Under the pieces are notes generated by a model. The model ran no database searches. It had not been told where the DNA came from and saw only the letters and a program-made list of their open reading frames with translations. From Treponema sp. (GTDB lineage: Bacteria; Spirochaetota; Spirochaetia; Treponematales; Treponemataceae): 64,000 nucleotides of DNA. The stretch is from NCBI GenBank assembly GCA_017935745.1, contig JAGBGX010000017.1, forward strand, positions 124,001 through 188,000, given 5' to 3'. Shown piece after piece: positions 33,293 through 42,285 of the stretch (positions within the stretch are counted from its first letter, which is position 1; each line of letters starts with the position of its first letter). Made by a program: the position numbers and the translations under genes.

Positions 33293-34369
33293 TTATTTTG
33301 CCGCTTCATTCCACATATAAATTTCAGGAGCCTCTGTATCCTTCAGCCCCAGATCAAGCTTTGCGCCGAAGCTCACCGCCTGAATTCCTGAGTACAGGCT
33401 CTGCGTTGCAACGGCGGGAACAATTTCACTGCGCTCCCAGTCAGCATTTTTTTCAGAAATTGTCTTTGAAGTGATTCCGATTCTGAACGAGGCGCCCACA
33501 GAAAAGCTGCTCAGCCCGTCCATTCCGCCTTCTGCAATTTCCCGGATATTTGCCTGCCACGCCGCAGACAGCCGCACAAAGTTGTTGTAGTCAACACCGA
33601 ATCCCAGATCCGCAATGCAGTTCTGGAAAGCAGGGAACGCCGCATCCGCGCTGAATCCTCCAGTCCATTTCTTTGCGCGGAAGAGTGTCGCCGCAAAGGA
33701 AGCACGCGGCGTAAAGATTGACGGATACGGGGACGAGCTTGCATCATCATCAATTCCGAGCGTATCATAGTCAGCGGGCTTTCCCATGTTCAGCAGGGAA
33801 AATCCGAGGCGCGGCGACTGAAAAATGCCGAAGTCTTCCATTTTGTACAGCGCGCCCAGATCGGCTCCGATAGAAAAATCAGCGCCCGACCCCATATAAA
33901 AACCGGTGTATATGTTCGCGCCCACGCACAGCCTGTCAGTCAGTTCCTTTGCAACGCCCGCATGGACAATGGCCGTCTTGCGCACATCCATTCCGTAAAA
34001 ATCAGCGAACAGCGCGCTTGTTGTGAACGAAAATACAGACCACCGTGTCGGAATAATCATCCCGGCCTGAAATCCTCCGCCGACGCTTTTGTCGCTTTTA
34101 GCGCCTTCAATCCGTATCTTGTCGTTATTGAAGAATGCAGTGCCGCTCAAGTCAATGCCCACCCGCTGCTCTCCGGCACTCAAGGCAGGATTGTATGTTA
34201 TTGATGACGGAACTACCGTGAAATCCGGGCCGCCAGCCGCAGACGCAGCTCCCCTCATAAGCTCAGGATTTGTCAGCCTGAACAGCTCCTCGCCGCCATA
34301 CGGCGGATTATATGCAAACAGTCCGGCGCAGCAGACGCACAGAACAATGCATGCCAGCATATTTTTCAT
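33293..34369 (-). CDS. outer-membrane beta-barrel protein (UPF0164/PorV-like)
   Basis: The 358-aa protein starts at ATG 34369 after GGGAGGTGAGAGC and has a signal peptide ending near LFAYN. The mature start (GGEELFRLTNPELMRGAASAA) and the following alternating strands (VGIDLSGTAFFNND, GGGFQAGMIIPTRWSVFSFTTSALF, LCVGANIYTGFYMG) match PorV/UPF0164 proteins. These are FadL-like barrels found in several copies in treponemes. A hydrophobic-substrate channel is the family proposal and is not proven here. The C-terminus (GAKLDLGLKDTEAPEIYMWNEAAK) extends past the last strand. It is upstream of, and probably co-expressed with, the OmpA/Ig protein. Confidence 0.7.
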   Translation of the reverse strand: MKNMLACIVLCVCCAGLFAYNPPYGGEELFRLTNPELMRGAASAAGGPDFTVVPSSITYNPALSAGEQRVGIDLSGTAFFNNDKIRIEGAKSDKSVGGGFQAGMIIPTRWSVFSFTTSALFADFYGMDVRKTAIVHAGVAKELTDRLCVGANIYTGFYMGSGADFSIGADLGALYKMEDFGIFQSPRLGFSLLNMGKPADYDTLGIDDDASSSPYPSIFTPRASFAATLFRAKKWTGGFSADAAFPAFQNCIADLGFGVDYNNFVRLSAAWQANIREIAEGGMDGLSSFSVGASFRIGITSKTISEKNADWERSEIVPAVATQSLYSGIQAVSFGAKLDLGLKDTEAPEIYMWNEAAK

Positions 34370-34431
34370 GCTCTCACCTCCCAAAGCCGCCGTGCCGCAA
34401 AGCAGCATACAAGACAGCGGCCGATATTTTT

Positions 34432-35307
34432 TCAGCGTACTTTATTTTCGGCAGACTGGCTGTTTTCCCTTAAAAAAGATTCCGCTTCATCTATTAAAAA
34501 GCCGGGCGTACTTGCCCCCGCTGTAATTCCCACTGTTTCCATTGCAAGAAATTCGCCCGGAATGTCCTCCGCAGTTTCAATCAGCGCCGCTTTTCCGCAT
34601 ATGTTTGCTGCCGTTTCAAAAAGCCTTCTTGTGTTTGCTGAATTTTTTCCTCCGATCACAAGAATTCCGTCAGCTGTTCCTTCAAGCTCACGGAGCGCAT
34701 CCTGCCGCTTTGATGTTGCAGGACAGATCGAATTAAAAACCTGAATGCCGGGATTCCGGCGGCACAAAACCCGGGAAATCTGCTCAAACTCAGACGGACT
34801 GAATGTCGTCTGCGCTATGAGGATGCTTTTTTCAGGAATGCTGATCTGCTCAGCTTCCGCAGCAGTTTCAATGACAACCGCCCTGCCTTCCGCATATCCG
34901 CAAATGCTTGCCACTTCGCCGTGATTCCTGTCCCCGGCAATAATAACGGCAAATCCCTTTTTTGCCCACTCAGCCGCGCGCTTCTGGCTCTGGTGAACAC
35001 GCGGACACGTTGCATCAATGACTTTTGCGCCGCTCTCTGCAAGCCGGGAAGCGACTTCGGGCGTAGTTCCGTGCGCGCGTATGATAACAGTGTCTCCGTT
35101 TCCAGCCTTTTCAGCCGAAGACGCATCCAGAATTTCAGCCCCGCGTTCCTTCAGAGAGCGCAGCACCGCATCATTATGGATCAAAGGGCCGAGCGTAAAG
35201 ACAGTGCTGCTTCCGCGCGCATTTTCTTCCAGAGCCGCTTCAGCCGATTCCACAGCACGCTTCACTCCCATGCAAAATCCAAGCAGCCTGGCACGAACAA
35301 TTTTCAC
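34432..35307 (-). CDS. ispH: 4-hydroxy-3-methylbut-2-enyl diphosphate reductase
   Basis: The 291-aa enzyme performs the last MEP-pathway step, reducing HMBPP to IPP and DMAPP with a [4Fe-4S] cluster. The three cluster cysteines are C12 (GFCMGVKRAV), C101 (DATCPRVHQ) and C195 (NSICPATSKRQ). Substrate residues appear in IRAHG, AGDRNHGE and GGKNSANTRRL. The start codon is GTG at 35307 with GGAG 6 nt upstream. It lies just after the secF terminator. No other isoprenoid genes are in the window. Confidence 0.93.
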   Translation of the reverse strand: MKIVRARLLGFCMGVKRAVESAEAALEENARGSSTVFTLGPLIHNDAVLRSLKERGAEILDASSAEKAGNGDTVIIRAHGTTPEVASRLAESGAKVIDATCPRVHQSQKRAAEWAKKGFAVIIAGDRNHGEVASICGYAEGRAVVIETAAEAEQISIPEKSILIAQTTFSPSEFEQISRVLCRRNPGIQVFNSICPATSKRQDALRELEGTADGILVIGGKNSANTRRLFETAANICGKAALIETAEDIPGEFLAMETVGITAGASTPGFLIDEAESFLRENSQSAENKVR

Positions 35308-35336
35308 GTAGCACTCCGATTGATCCGTTCACTGCT

Positions 35337-35370
35337 ATAAAAAAAGCCGCAACACAAAGGTTACGGCTTT
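35337..35370 (-). terminator. terminator of the yajC-secD-secF operon
   Basis: On the minus strand a 10-bp stem (AAGCCGTAAC with GTTGCGGCTT, one G-U) with a 6-nt loop is followed by an uninterrupted T-run. It lies about 20 nt past the secF stop. Confidence 0.8.
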
Positions 35371-35389
35371 GCAGCGAATCCGGCTGAAT

Positions 35390-36634
35390 TTATGCTTTCG
35401 GCATGGAAAGCACGTTTGCATGCGCAGAGCCGTGCGGACGGACATGACCTGCAAATTCTCCCGGCTCCCAGTGCCGGCGGGCAAAGGAAACAAATCCTGA
35501 GCTGATAAACAGCGAGGAATAGCATCCGGAAATCAGCCCGGCAGTAAGAACAACGGCAAAGTCACGGATGCTTCCTGATGTGAACACAAGCAGAGAAACT
35601 GACGCGAACAAGGTTGTGACTGTCGTGATGACAGAGCGGCTGAACGTATCAGAAATCGACTTGTCAAGAATGTCGTTGAATTTCCTCGTCTGGACAAGCT
35701 TCATGTTCTCGCGCACACGGTCAAAAATAACAACGGTCGCATTTATGGAGTAGCCGAAAATCGTAAGGACGGCCGCAAATGTCGTTGTGGAAAATTCAAC
35801 CTGAGACCACGAAATAAAGGCAAACATGATAAGGCAGTCATGAACAAGCGCAATGACTGCTCCCACCGCAAAGTCCCAGTGAAAGCGGATGGCTGCATAG
35901 AGCCAGATTGCAAAAAGCGTTACGGCCGCAAGCAGCACAGACTTCATTGCATTGCTGCTGGAAAAGCCAGAGCCTACAAAGTCAGTCTTTATAACTGCGA
36001 CTGATTCTTTTCCGAAGGCGGCCTGCAAAGCTTCCCGGATGTCCTTTTGCAGCATTTCTGAAGAAAGGCCGTTCTTTGTCTCCGCCGCACGGATCTGAAA
36101 GCTTCTGCCGGATTCTGCTCCAAGCTCCTTTACCGTGCTGTTTTTTCCGGCAAGCGCCGCACGGACAGCTTCAGCCAAGACAGCAGAATTCTTATCAGGA
36201 ACATACATCAGCACCGGCGCATCTGAAAGGCGTGAAGTCGAGGAGCTGTCGCCGTACAGTTCATACGAATCAGCTGAACCTGAATTCCTCAGGGAAACTG
36301 AAACACCATCCACAGCAGACAGCGCGTCCGCAATCTCTTTCACCGTCGGAAACTGCCCGAACGGAAAGCTTTTTGTCTCGTTTTCCGCTCCGGTTCCGCT
36401 CATCACAAGATCCAGCGATGTGCCGGACAGCTCAACGCTCACATTTGCAGAGCCGCTGTACGTCAGTTCAAGCGCAGCAGGCGCAATGCGGACTTCCTCA
36501 ACAAGGCCCGGAACAAAGTCAATTCCGAAATTGATTCCGCGGATAAAAAATCCCGCAGCTCCGCACACAATAAGCGCTGCGCTTAAAACAGCACAGGCTG
36601 GAAACGCTTTGCTGAAATGTCTTACTGTCTTCAT
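35390..36634 (-). CDS. secF: protein translocase subunit SecF
   Basis: The 414-aa RND-type membrane protein has six expected helices. It starts with VRHFSKAFPACAVLSAALIVCGAAGFFIRGINFGIDFVPG, the SecF GxDFxGG-like motif 1. Hallmarks follow in FTTTFAAVLTIFGYSINATVVIFDRVRENMK and ISDTFSRSVITTVTTLFASVSLL. The periplasmic loop (about residues 45-220) is longer than in E. coli. SecF works with SecD to pull exported proteins across the inner membrane using the proton gradient. Its ATG overlaps the secD stop by one base. Confidence 0.92.
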   Translation of the reverse strand: MKTVRHFSKAFPACAVLSAALIVCGAAGFFIRGINFGIDFVPGLVEEVRIAPAALELTYSGSANVSVELSGTSLDLVMSGTGAENETKSFPFGQFPTVKEIADALSAVDGVSVSLRNSGSADSYELYGDSSSTSRLSDAPVLMYVPDKNSAVLAEAVRAALAGKNSTVKELGAESGRSFQIRAAETKNGLSSEMLQKDIREALQAAFGKESVAVIKTDFVGSGFSSSNAMKSVLLAAVTLFAIWLYAAIRFHWDFAVGAVIALVHDCLIMFAFISWSQVEFSTTTFAAVLTIFGYSINATVVIFDRVRENMKLVQTRKFNDILDKSISDTFSRSVITTVTTLFASVSLLVFTSGSIRDFAVVLTAGLISGCYSSLFISSGFVSFARRHWEPGEFAGHVRPHGSAHANVLSMPKA

Positions 36635-38370
36635 TATTTTATCCCCCAGCCAATGCTGATAGCTTTCTTTTTGACAACTTCAGTCTGGAAGTCGAACATC
36701 AGGCGGGAAACAACAAGTGCCGTGAACACTGTCGAAACAACGCCGATTGCAAGGCTTACTGCAAATCCCTGGACTGCGCCAGTTCCAAGCTGAGACATGA
36801 ACATGGCCGCAATGAATGTAGTGATATTAGAGTCCATAATCGACCAGAATGCATTGTCAAAGCCCGCGCTGATGCTGGAAGCCCTGTCCTTTCCAAGGCG
36901 GCGCTCTTCCTTGATGCGCTCAAAGATAATGACATTCGCATCAACTGCCATTCCGATTGTCAGAATCATTCCGGCAACTGTCGGCAGCGTCACAGTCAGA
37001 TTAAACGCGCTCAGAATGCTGAACATGATGTACAGGTTCAGAATCTGGGCAACGCACGCATTGACTCCGGCTCCATGGTACCAGATCAGCATGAAAACCA
37101 TAATTGAAACAAGGCCCACAGCGATTGCAAGAAGTCCCTGGCGGATTGCCTGCTCTCCCAGGGAAGCTCCGATCACCTGCTGGCTTTCAACAGTAAGCGG
37201 AACATCGAGCCACGCAGTCTGAAGCACTTTCCTGATGTTCTGCGCTTCCTGAAGCGAAAACCCGGTAAGAGCAACCTGCCCGCCGGTAATCGCAGTCTGA
37301 ATCCGGGCATTCGACTTGATTTTATTGTCGCTGACAATGCACAGGTTTTCTCCCACATGCTCGCCTGTGAATTTTCCGAATATTTCAGCCCCTTCAGCAT
37401 CAAGCGTAAAATTCACCTGCGGCTTTCCTGTCAAGTCCTCGGAGCCTACTTCAGCCGACTTTATATGCTTTCCGTCAAGAGCGACTTCCTTTTTTACCAC
37501 AAGGTACCCTTCAAACTGGTCAAGCCCGTATGCATCCGTTGTATAAAAGCCCATGACTTCGCAGTCCTCAGGAATAAGCTGCGGGTCAGCAAGGCGGCCC
37601 CGGCTGTCAAATGTGCTTTCAGGATTATTATAATAGTAGGAATTGAAAGATTCTGTCGCGCCTGTATCAACAAGCCTGAAATTCAGAATTCCGCGTCCCT
37701 GAATGATTGAATTCACCTGATCTGCTTCTGCGGAACCGGGAAGCTCAATGTAAATCCTGTCCTCTCCCTGCTGCCTGATTGTCGGGGAGCTCAGGCCGAA
37801 CCTGTCTATGCGCCCCGAAAGCGTTTCGACAGCCTGCGCCATCGCTTCCGCCTTTAAAGTGTCAGCATCGAACACAGAATCTCCCTGGTTTGCTATCACA
37901 GCATCGAGATCAGCCTTGACAATAACGCTCATGCCGCCGGAAAGATCAAGCCCGAGCTTTACCGAATTCTTATAGCGGTCCTTTGTCTTTAGGATTTTCT
38001 TTCTGAAGATGCCTTCAACAAACGATGCAAGCTCAGCTTTTGAGCCGAAGGAATTGAGCGCATCCTTGAGCAGAAGCGGAGAAGGAACAGCTTCGCCTGA
38101 AAGCTTGAAATTCTTTTTTGCCTGCTTTAAAAGCCAGTCCTGATCCGCTGCCAGACGGGCCTCGGGATTCTGCCTGACTTCCTCCAGAAGGCTCTTTACC
38201 GCTTCATTCGCCTGAAAGCTTGAATAGTCCTTTATGTTTTCCAGGGAACTGAGGGCAAGAACCTTGTCCTCCTTTGGTGTGCGTGCATACCAGCTGATTG
38301 ACGGCCACAAAAACGCAAAGCAGACGGCAAGCACGGCAATTATGATAACAAGGCGGCCTCTTTTACTCAT
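36634..38370 (-). CDS. secD: protein translocase subunit SecD
   Basis: The 578-aa protein starts at ATG 38370, giving a short basic end (MSKRGRL) and helix 1. A long frame upstream belongs to yajC territory and was rejected. Motifs are GLDLSGGMSVIVKAD, a periplasmic P1 domain with IRQQGEDRIYIELPG, and then VAGMILTIGMAVDANVIIFERIKEE and AFWSIMDSNITTFIAAMFM. It partners SecF in the late, proton-driven phase of Sec export. It overlaps yajC by 8 bp and secF by 1 bp, so the three are translationally coupled. Confidence 0.94.
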   Translation of the reverse strand: MSKRGRLVIIIAVLAVCFAFLWPSISWYARTPKEDKVLALSSLENIKDYSSFQANEAVKSLLEEVRQNPEARLAADQDWLLKQAKKNFKLSGEAVPSPLLLKDALNSFGSKAELASFVEGIFRKKILKTKDRYKNSVKLGLDLSGGMSVIVKADLDAVIANQGDSVFDADTLKAEAMAQAVETLSGRIDRFGLSSPTIRQQGEDRIYIELPGSAEADQVNSIIQGRGILNFRLVDTGATESFNSYYYNNPESTFDSRGRLADPQLIPEDCEVMGFYTTDAYGLDQFEGYLVVKKEVALDGKHIKSAEVGSEDLTGKPQVNFTLDAEGAEIFGKFTGEHVGENLCIVSDNKIKSNARIQTAITGGQVALTGFSLQEAQNIRKVLQTAWLDVPLTVESQQVIGASLGEQAIRQGLLAIAVGLVSIMVFMLIWYHGAGVNACVAQILNLYIMFSILSAFNLTVTLPTVAGMILTIGMAVDANVIIFERIKEERRLGKDRASSISAGFDNAFWSIMDSNITTFIAAMFMSQLGTGAVQGFAVSLAIGVVSTVFTALVVSRLMFDFQTEVVKKKAISIGWGIK

Positions 38371-38788
38371 CTTTCTTTTCCTCAGGCTCAGAGCCGGCCG
38401 GCTCTGCTTTTTCCTCTTTGTTTTTTCTGCCGAAAAGCAGCTTCTTTTCAGCTTTCTTTTCTTCAGCAGGCTTGTCTGAAATGACAGATGCCACTGCGGA
38501 ACGGTTGAATTCAATCTTTGTATTGTCGTCAACCTTTATGATGACTGTGCCGGCTTCTTTTTTTACAGAGCTTACGGTTCCGTGGATTCCGCCGATTGTC
38601 ACAACTTTGTCGCCTTTCTGGAGCGCATCAAGCATTTTCTGAAGCTCCTTCTGCTTTTTGCTCTGAGGGCGAATCATAAAAAAGTACATGATTATAACAA
38701 TGAGGATAAGAGGCATCAGCATTCCAAAGCCGCCGCCTGCAAGCGGTTCCGCGGCCTGTAACAAAAGTGAATTAAACAGCATTTTCAT
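38363..38788 (-). CDS. yajC: preprotein translocase subunit YajC
   Basis: The 141-aa protein has one membrane helix (GFGMLMPLILIVIIMYFFMIRPQSKKQKELQKMLDALQKGDKV), the YajC signature, and the VTIGGIHGTV beta segment. Its tail of about 40 charged residues (Lys/Glu, ending EPEEKKDE) is longer than usual. The frame opens at ATG 38788, but a second ATG at 38782 is better placed after AGGAAGGA, so the real start may be two codons later. It is first in the yajC-secD-secF operon. Confidence 0.9.
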   Translation of the reverse strand: MKMLFNSLLLQAAEPLAGGGFGMLMPLILIVIIMYFFMIRPQSKKQKELQKMLDALQKGDKVVTIGGIHGTVSSVKKEAGTVIIKVDDNTKIEFNRSAVASVISDKPAEEKKAEKKLLFGRKNKEEKAEPAGSEPEEKKDE

Positions 38789-38821
38789 TCCTTCCTATGC
38801 AATAATTAAAAATAGTACTCA

Positions 38822-38850
38822 ATTATACCACACTTAGAAAAAACGCACAA
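38822..38850 (-). promoter_or_regulatory. promoter of the yajC-secD-secF operon
   Basis: On the minus strand TTGTGC (38850-38845), a 17-bp spacer and a perfect TATAAT (38827-38822); the leader is about 30 nt. Confidence 0.7.
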
Positions 38851-38889
38851 GGGCGCAGACGGAAAAACGCGCACAGCGCACCAGAACAG

Positions 38890-40617
38890 CTATCTGCCGA
38901 GAAGCTTGTCCAGCTCTGTGTTTTTTTTCAGCAATGAAGCGTCAGACGGATCAAGGGCAATGACCTGCTTCAGGTAATACTGCGCCCTTCTCCAGTCTTT
39001 CTTTGCATAGTACAGCTCATACAGCCGGTACAGCGAGTCCTTGTTCCGCGGATTGGCAGTCAGGCTGGCGCGGAGATCTTCCAGGGCAAGCTCCTCACTG
39101 CGCTGAAGCAGGCTCCGCTCATAATAAAGGAAGCTTTTCAGCCTTTGTCCCGCTCCGGGGATAAGGGATGCAATCAGGCTCATTGCCTCTGTGCGCTGGG
39201 AGGAGGCAACAAGCACCTTTATATACGCCATGACCGCAGTTTCGTCAGCAGGATTTTCCCGGTAGAACCGCTGCGCAAGCTCCTGCGCCTCCGTGATTTT
39301 TTTCAGCGCAAGGCAGATGTCAATATGGCTTGAAAAAATATCGCTTCCCGCAGAAGGGAGCGCGGCCAGCCGGGAGCTCAGGCTGTACGCCTTTTGAAAG
39401 TCACCCTTTTTTATATATTCGTCCATGCAGATTTTCATTGCAGGAACAGAATCAGGATGCGACGCAAGAATTTCCTGCGCAAGCTCCTGTGCGCTCCTGC
39501 CGTTTACAGAAAGCCCTGTCATGGATGCTGTTTCCGCGGCAAGCAGCTGCGTTTCCAGATCCGACGGATACCGCTCCAGAGCGGCAGAAACCGTCTCTAT
39601 GGCTGCGGTGCTGTTCTTGTTCCAGTCGCGCTGAAGCCGTGCGCGCAGCAGATAATAGTCCCTGGAAGCAGGATTCTTTCGCTCGCTGACATCCAGAAGC
39701 GAAGAAGCGCGGATGTAGTCGCCCCGCTCCATGAGAATTCTGGCGCGCAAAAGAACATAGTCCGTATTGTCCGGCTCAAGCAGAAGAACGCGCACAACAA
39801 ATCCTTCAGTCCTGTCAAAATCCCTGATGGCATACGAAGCGCGCGCGCACAGCTTTAAAAGCTCCGTGTCCTGCGGATAGCGCGGCAAAAGCTCCTCTCC
39901 GAACGAAAGCGCAAGCTCATAGTTTCCAGTCAGATAGCAGGCGTTCGCAATAGCCTGGATTATTTCCTTGGTTCCGGCTGAATACGCCCCGTTGCTTTGC
40001 GTGAAGTATGAAAGCGCCTTTTCGTTTTCGTTTTTCCTCAGGCACAGAACGCCCATAAGGTAGCTTGCAAGAACCGAGCCGGGATTCATTGAAATCGCGC
40101 TGGAAAGAGCCGCCTCTGCACGGCCGTAATAGCTGCTGACAGTTCCTCCTGACGGAGACAGAAGGACAAGCGACGGAAGCAGCGTTGAAAAAAAATCCGA
40201 GCTGTTTGTGCTCAGGTCGTAAATGCCCTTCCTTGCGCTTTCAATGGCGCCGACATACTGGTTCACAGGCACCCCGGAAGGCACATCCCATGAAACAGCC
40301 TCAGAAGGCCACACAATCTTCATTATTTCAGCGGAAATATACAGGAGCGTCTTTTCTGCATCAGTATACTCCTCAGCAACGCTCCGGTGAATCATAAAGG
40401 CGGCCTGGCGCAGGCTCTGCGGCGACCCGATTTCAGCAAGCCGCACTGCCTCGCTGTTTACCGAAGAAAAAAAGGCGCGCTTTTTAGGCCCCTGCACCGG
40501 GACAGACACAGCGGAATCCAGATCGGAGCTGTCCGCACCTGACGGCGGTGCGCTTGCACAGGAGAGAATCAGAAAAACTGCAAGGGCAGAAATTACAAAG
40601 CCAAAAAATCCGCGCAT
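38890..40617 (-). CDS. TPR-repeat lipoprotein
   Basis: The 575-aa protein has a signal peptide with a lipobox VFLILSC, giving an N-terminal lipid-anchored Cys20. A Ser/Pro-rich stretch and an all-helical TPR array (about residues 150-575) follow. Clear units include AVLCLRKNENEKALSYFTQSN, NACYLTGNYELALSFGEELLPRYPQD and LYELYYAKKDWRRAQYYLKQVIALDPSD. TPR lipoproteins act as assembly platforms in the periplasm; the partner is unknown. It starts 21 nt after the LiaI-LiaF-like gene with no ribosome site, which suggests coupling. Residues 60-140 show no repeat I recognise. Confidence 0.8.
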   Translation of the reverse strand: MRGFFGFVISALAVFLILSCASAPPSGADSSDLDSAVSVPVQGPKKRAFFSSVNSEAVRLAEIGSPQSLRQAAFMIHRSVAEEYTDAEKTLLYISAEIMKIVWPSEAVSWDVPSGVPVNQYVGAIESARKGIYDLSTNSSDFFSTLLPSLVLLSPSGGTVSSYYGRAEAALSSAISMNPGSVLASYLMGVLCLRKNENEKALSYFTQSNGAYSAGTKEIIQAIANACYLTGNYELALSFGEELLPRYPQDTELLKLCARASYAIRDFDRTEGFVVRVLLLEPDNTDYVLLRARILMERGDYIRASSLLDVSERKNPASRDYYLLRARLQRDWNKNSTAAIETVSAALERYPSDLETQLLAAETASMTGLSVNGRSAQELAQEILASHPDSVPAMKICMDEYIKKGDFQKAYSLSSRLAALPSAGSDIFSSHIDICLALKKITEAQELAQRFYRENPADETAVMAYIKVLVASSQRTEAMSLIASLIPGAGQRLKSFLYYERSLLQRSEELALEDLRASLTANPRNKDSLYRLYELYYAKKDWRRAQYYLKQVIALDPSDASLLKKNTELDKLLGR

Positions 40618-40638
40618 TTTCTATATTAAAAAGAGCCG

Positions 40639-41088
40639 CTACACCGTTTTTTCAGAAAAACTGTCTTCCGCCGAGTCGTCCTGCATATACGGAAATTCTT
40701 CCCCTGTCTTTCTCTTGACACCGTATGTCGCAATGAGAATGACTCCAAACACAACCAGCACAATAGGCCAGAAAACCGATATGAATTTCCGAAAGGAAAC
40801 GTGGAAGACATCCGTGGAAAACAGCAGGAAGATAATTCCCAGAATGAACAGGAACACAGACGGAAAGAAAAAAACAGAGCGCAGCCGCCGGTAAATGAAA
40901 AAATCCGCGGCAAAGAACGAAAGCCCGGTGTTTATGACAACAACAGGCCAAAATTTTCTCACTGTCATGCCAAGAAATCCGATATTGCTCAGGCTGAAAA
41001 AAATTCCGTTGAGGATAAACATAAATCCCAGCACTATCAGGAGGCTCCGCTTGCGCAGGCGTGAGTCCCTGCCGTCAGTATATTCCAT
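40639..41088 (-). CDS. small membrane protein with LiaI-LiaF-like (DUF5668) helices
   Basis: The 149-aa protein (start ATG 41088 after AGAGGACATATT) has four membrane segments arranged in pairs. Characteristic FWPVVVINTGLSFF and VFWPIVLVVFGVILI segments follow the DUF5668 pattern of a Trp-Pro in the middle of a helix. The end is acidic and soluble (EEFPYMQDDSAEDSF). Relatives take part in sensing envelope stress in Firmicutes, but the role here is unknown. It is the first gene before the TPR lipoprotein and divergent from the lipoprotein gene at 41221. Confidence 0.65.
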   Translation of the reverse strand: MEYTDGRDSRLRKRSLLIVLGFMFILNGIFFSLSNIGFLGMTVRKFWPVVVINTGLSFFAADFFIYRRLRSVFFFPSVFLFILGIIFLLFSTDVFHVSFRKFISVFWPIVLVVFGVILIATYGVKRKTGEEFPYMQDDSAEDSFSEKTV

Positions 41089-41184
41089 AATATGTCCTCT
41101 AAAAATGCAATGTGTCCGCGCCGGCCAAACAGCCGTCCGCCAGATAAAAAGAATAGTATAAATTTCAATTCTTGACAATGGAAG

Positions 41185-41213
41185 TTCACATTGCTTTCAT
41201 TATATGATAGACT
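41185..41213 (+). promoter_or_regulatory. promoter of the 41221 lipoprotein gene, apparently leaderless
   Basis: TTCACA (41185-41190), a 17-bp spacer and TAGACT (41208-41213) end 7 nt before ATG 41221. No Shine-Dalgarno sequence is present. Confidence 0.6.
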
Positions 41214-41220
41214 GTATATC

Positions 41221-42285
41221 ATGATACGGAAACCTGCAAAAGCGGCGCTGGCAGCCGCGGCTTCGCTCCTGCTCTTTTCCTGCGCACGCCAGCAGAAAGG
41301 GCAGATTCAGCCGGAAGCGTTTACAAAGAAATACCGGGACACCCAGGAGCTTCTCGGCTCGCTTCTGGAAAAGGAAGGCCTTGCAGATGAAACGCGGTAT
41401 GCAGTCGTCAACAGGATTGCAGGCAACATGCTTTCTGTCAAGGACTATCCGTCGCTGATCTATTTCCTCACAAACTGGGCGGAAACGCATCCTGATGATT
41501 CATACAACGCCTACTGGTTTCTGATGGCGGCATACGCGTACCTTGAAAACGATGCCGAGCCGATTGCAGAATACTACTTTGAGCGCATACTCAGCAGCTG
41601 CAGCGATCTTACCGTCCGGGGAAAGTCGATTCACTTTATCTGCCTCCAGCACCTGATTCAGATAAGCAGGAATTCCGCCAGCAGAATTGCATACATGAAC
41701 CAGCTTATCAGCAGGTTTCCGAACGACATAAGCACAACGGAGCTTTTTTTCCGGCTTGCAAAGGAATACGAGCGTGAAGGAGACTGGAGCCAGGCAGTCC
41801 GCTCATACACGCAGTACCTTGACCAGGACGATGCCTCCACGCTGCAAATCACGGGCTACCCCAACGCCTACATGAACGCACGGCAGCTCATAAACTTCAG
41901 CAACTCGCCCAAGGACTGGACATTTGAAACGCTGGATGCACTTGTGTCCGCGGTAAAGGCAGGAATCGCCTCATACAACTACCGCGCGCTCGACAAGTAC
42001 AAGTCAAAGGTAAATTTCTTTGCCATGTCGTGGCGGCAGGTGGAAACTGACGCAAACGCCCAGGAAAACTTTTCCATGCGCTCCTTTATGCGCGGAAACA
42101 GAATCCGCTGCAGCACAACGCTCGACCCTTCATCATCTTCCACGGAAGCATATCTCCGGACAACAGGCTGGAGCAACTACGTCAATGTCTGGTACCTGTA
42201 TTTCCGGAAAGTGAATTTTCCGGCGGACCCTGAAATCCACGGGCGCTGGGAATGGGCAGGCATTTATTATGGCGAGAAACTGTAG
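41221..42285 (+). CDS. TPR-like lipoprotein
   Basis: The 354-aa protein has a basic signal peptide and lipobox LLLFSC, so Cys21 is probably acylated. A helical region of degenerate TPR units follows (VVNRIAGNMLSVKDYPSLIYFLTNWAETHPDD, FRLAKEYEREGDWSQAVRSYTQYLDQDD). The last 110 residues are different and beta-rich, ending WEWAGIYYGEKL. Function unknown. The next gene, a lytic transglycosylase, begins at the base after its stop, so the two are tightly coupled and the lipoprotein may help localise the enzyme. I chose ATG 41221 over one 30 nt upstream, which falls inside the promoter. Confidence 0.75.
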   Translation: MIRKPAKAALAAAASLLLFSCARQQKGQIQPEAFTKKYRDTQELLGSLLEKEGLADETRYAVVNRIAGNMLSVKDYPSLIYFLTNWAETHPDDSYNAYWFLMAAYAYLENDAEPIAEYYFERILSSCSDLTVRGKSIHFICLQHLIQISRNSASRIAYMNQLISRFPNDISTTELFFRLAKEYEREGDWSQAVRSYTQYLDQDDASTLQITGYPNAYMNARQLINFSNSPKDWTFETLDALVSAVKAGIASYNYRALDKYKSKVNFFAMSWRQVETDANAQENFSMRSFMRGNRIRCSTTLDPSSSSTEAYLRTTGWSNYVNVWYLYFRKVNFPADPEIHGRWEWAGIYYGEKL

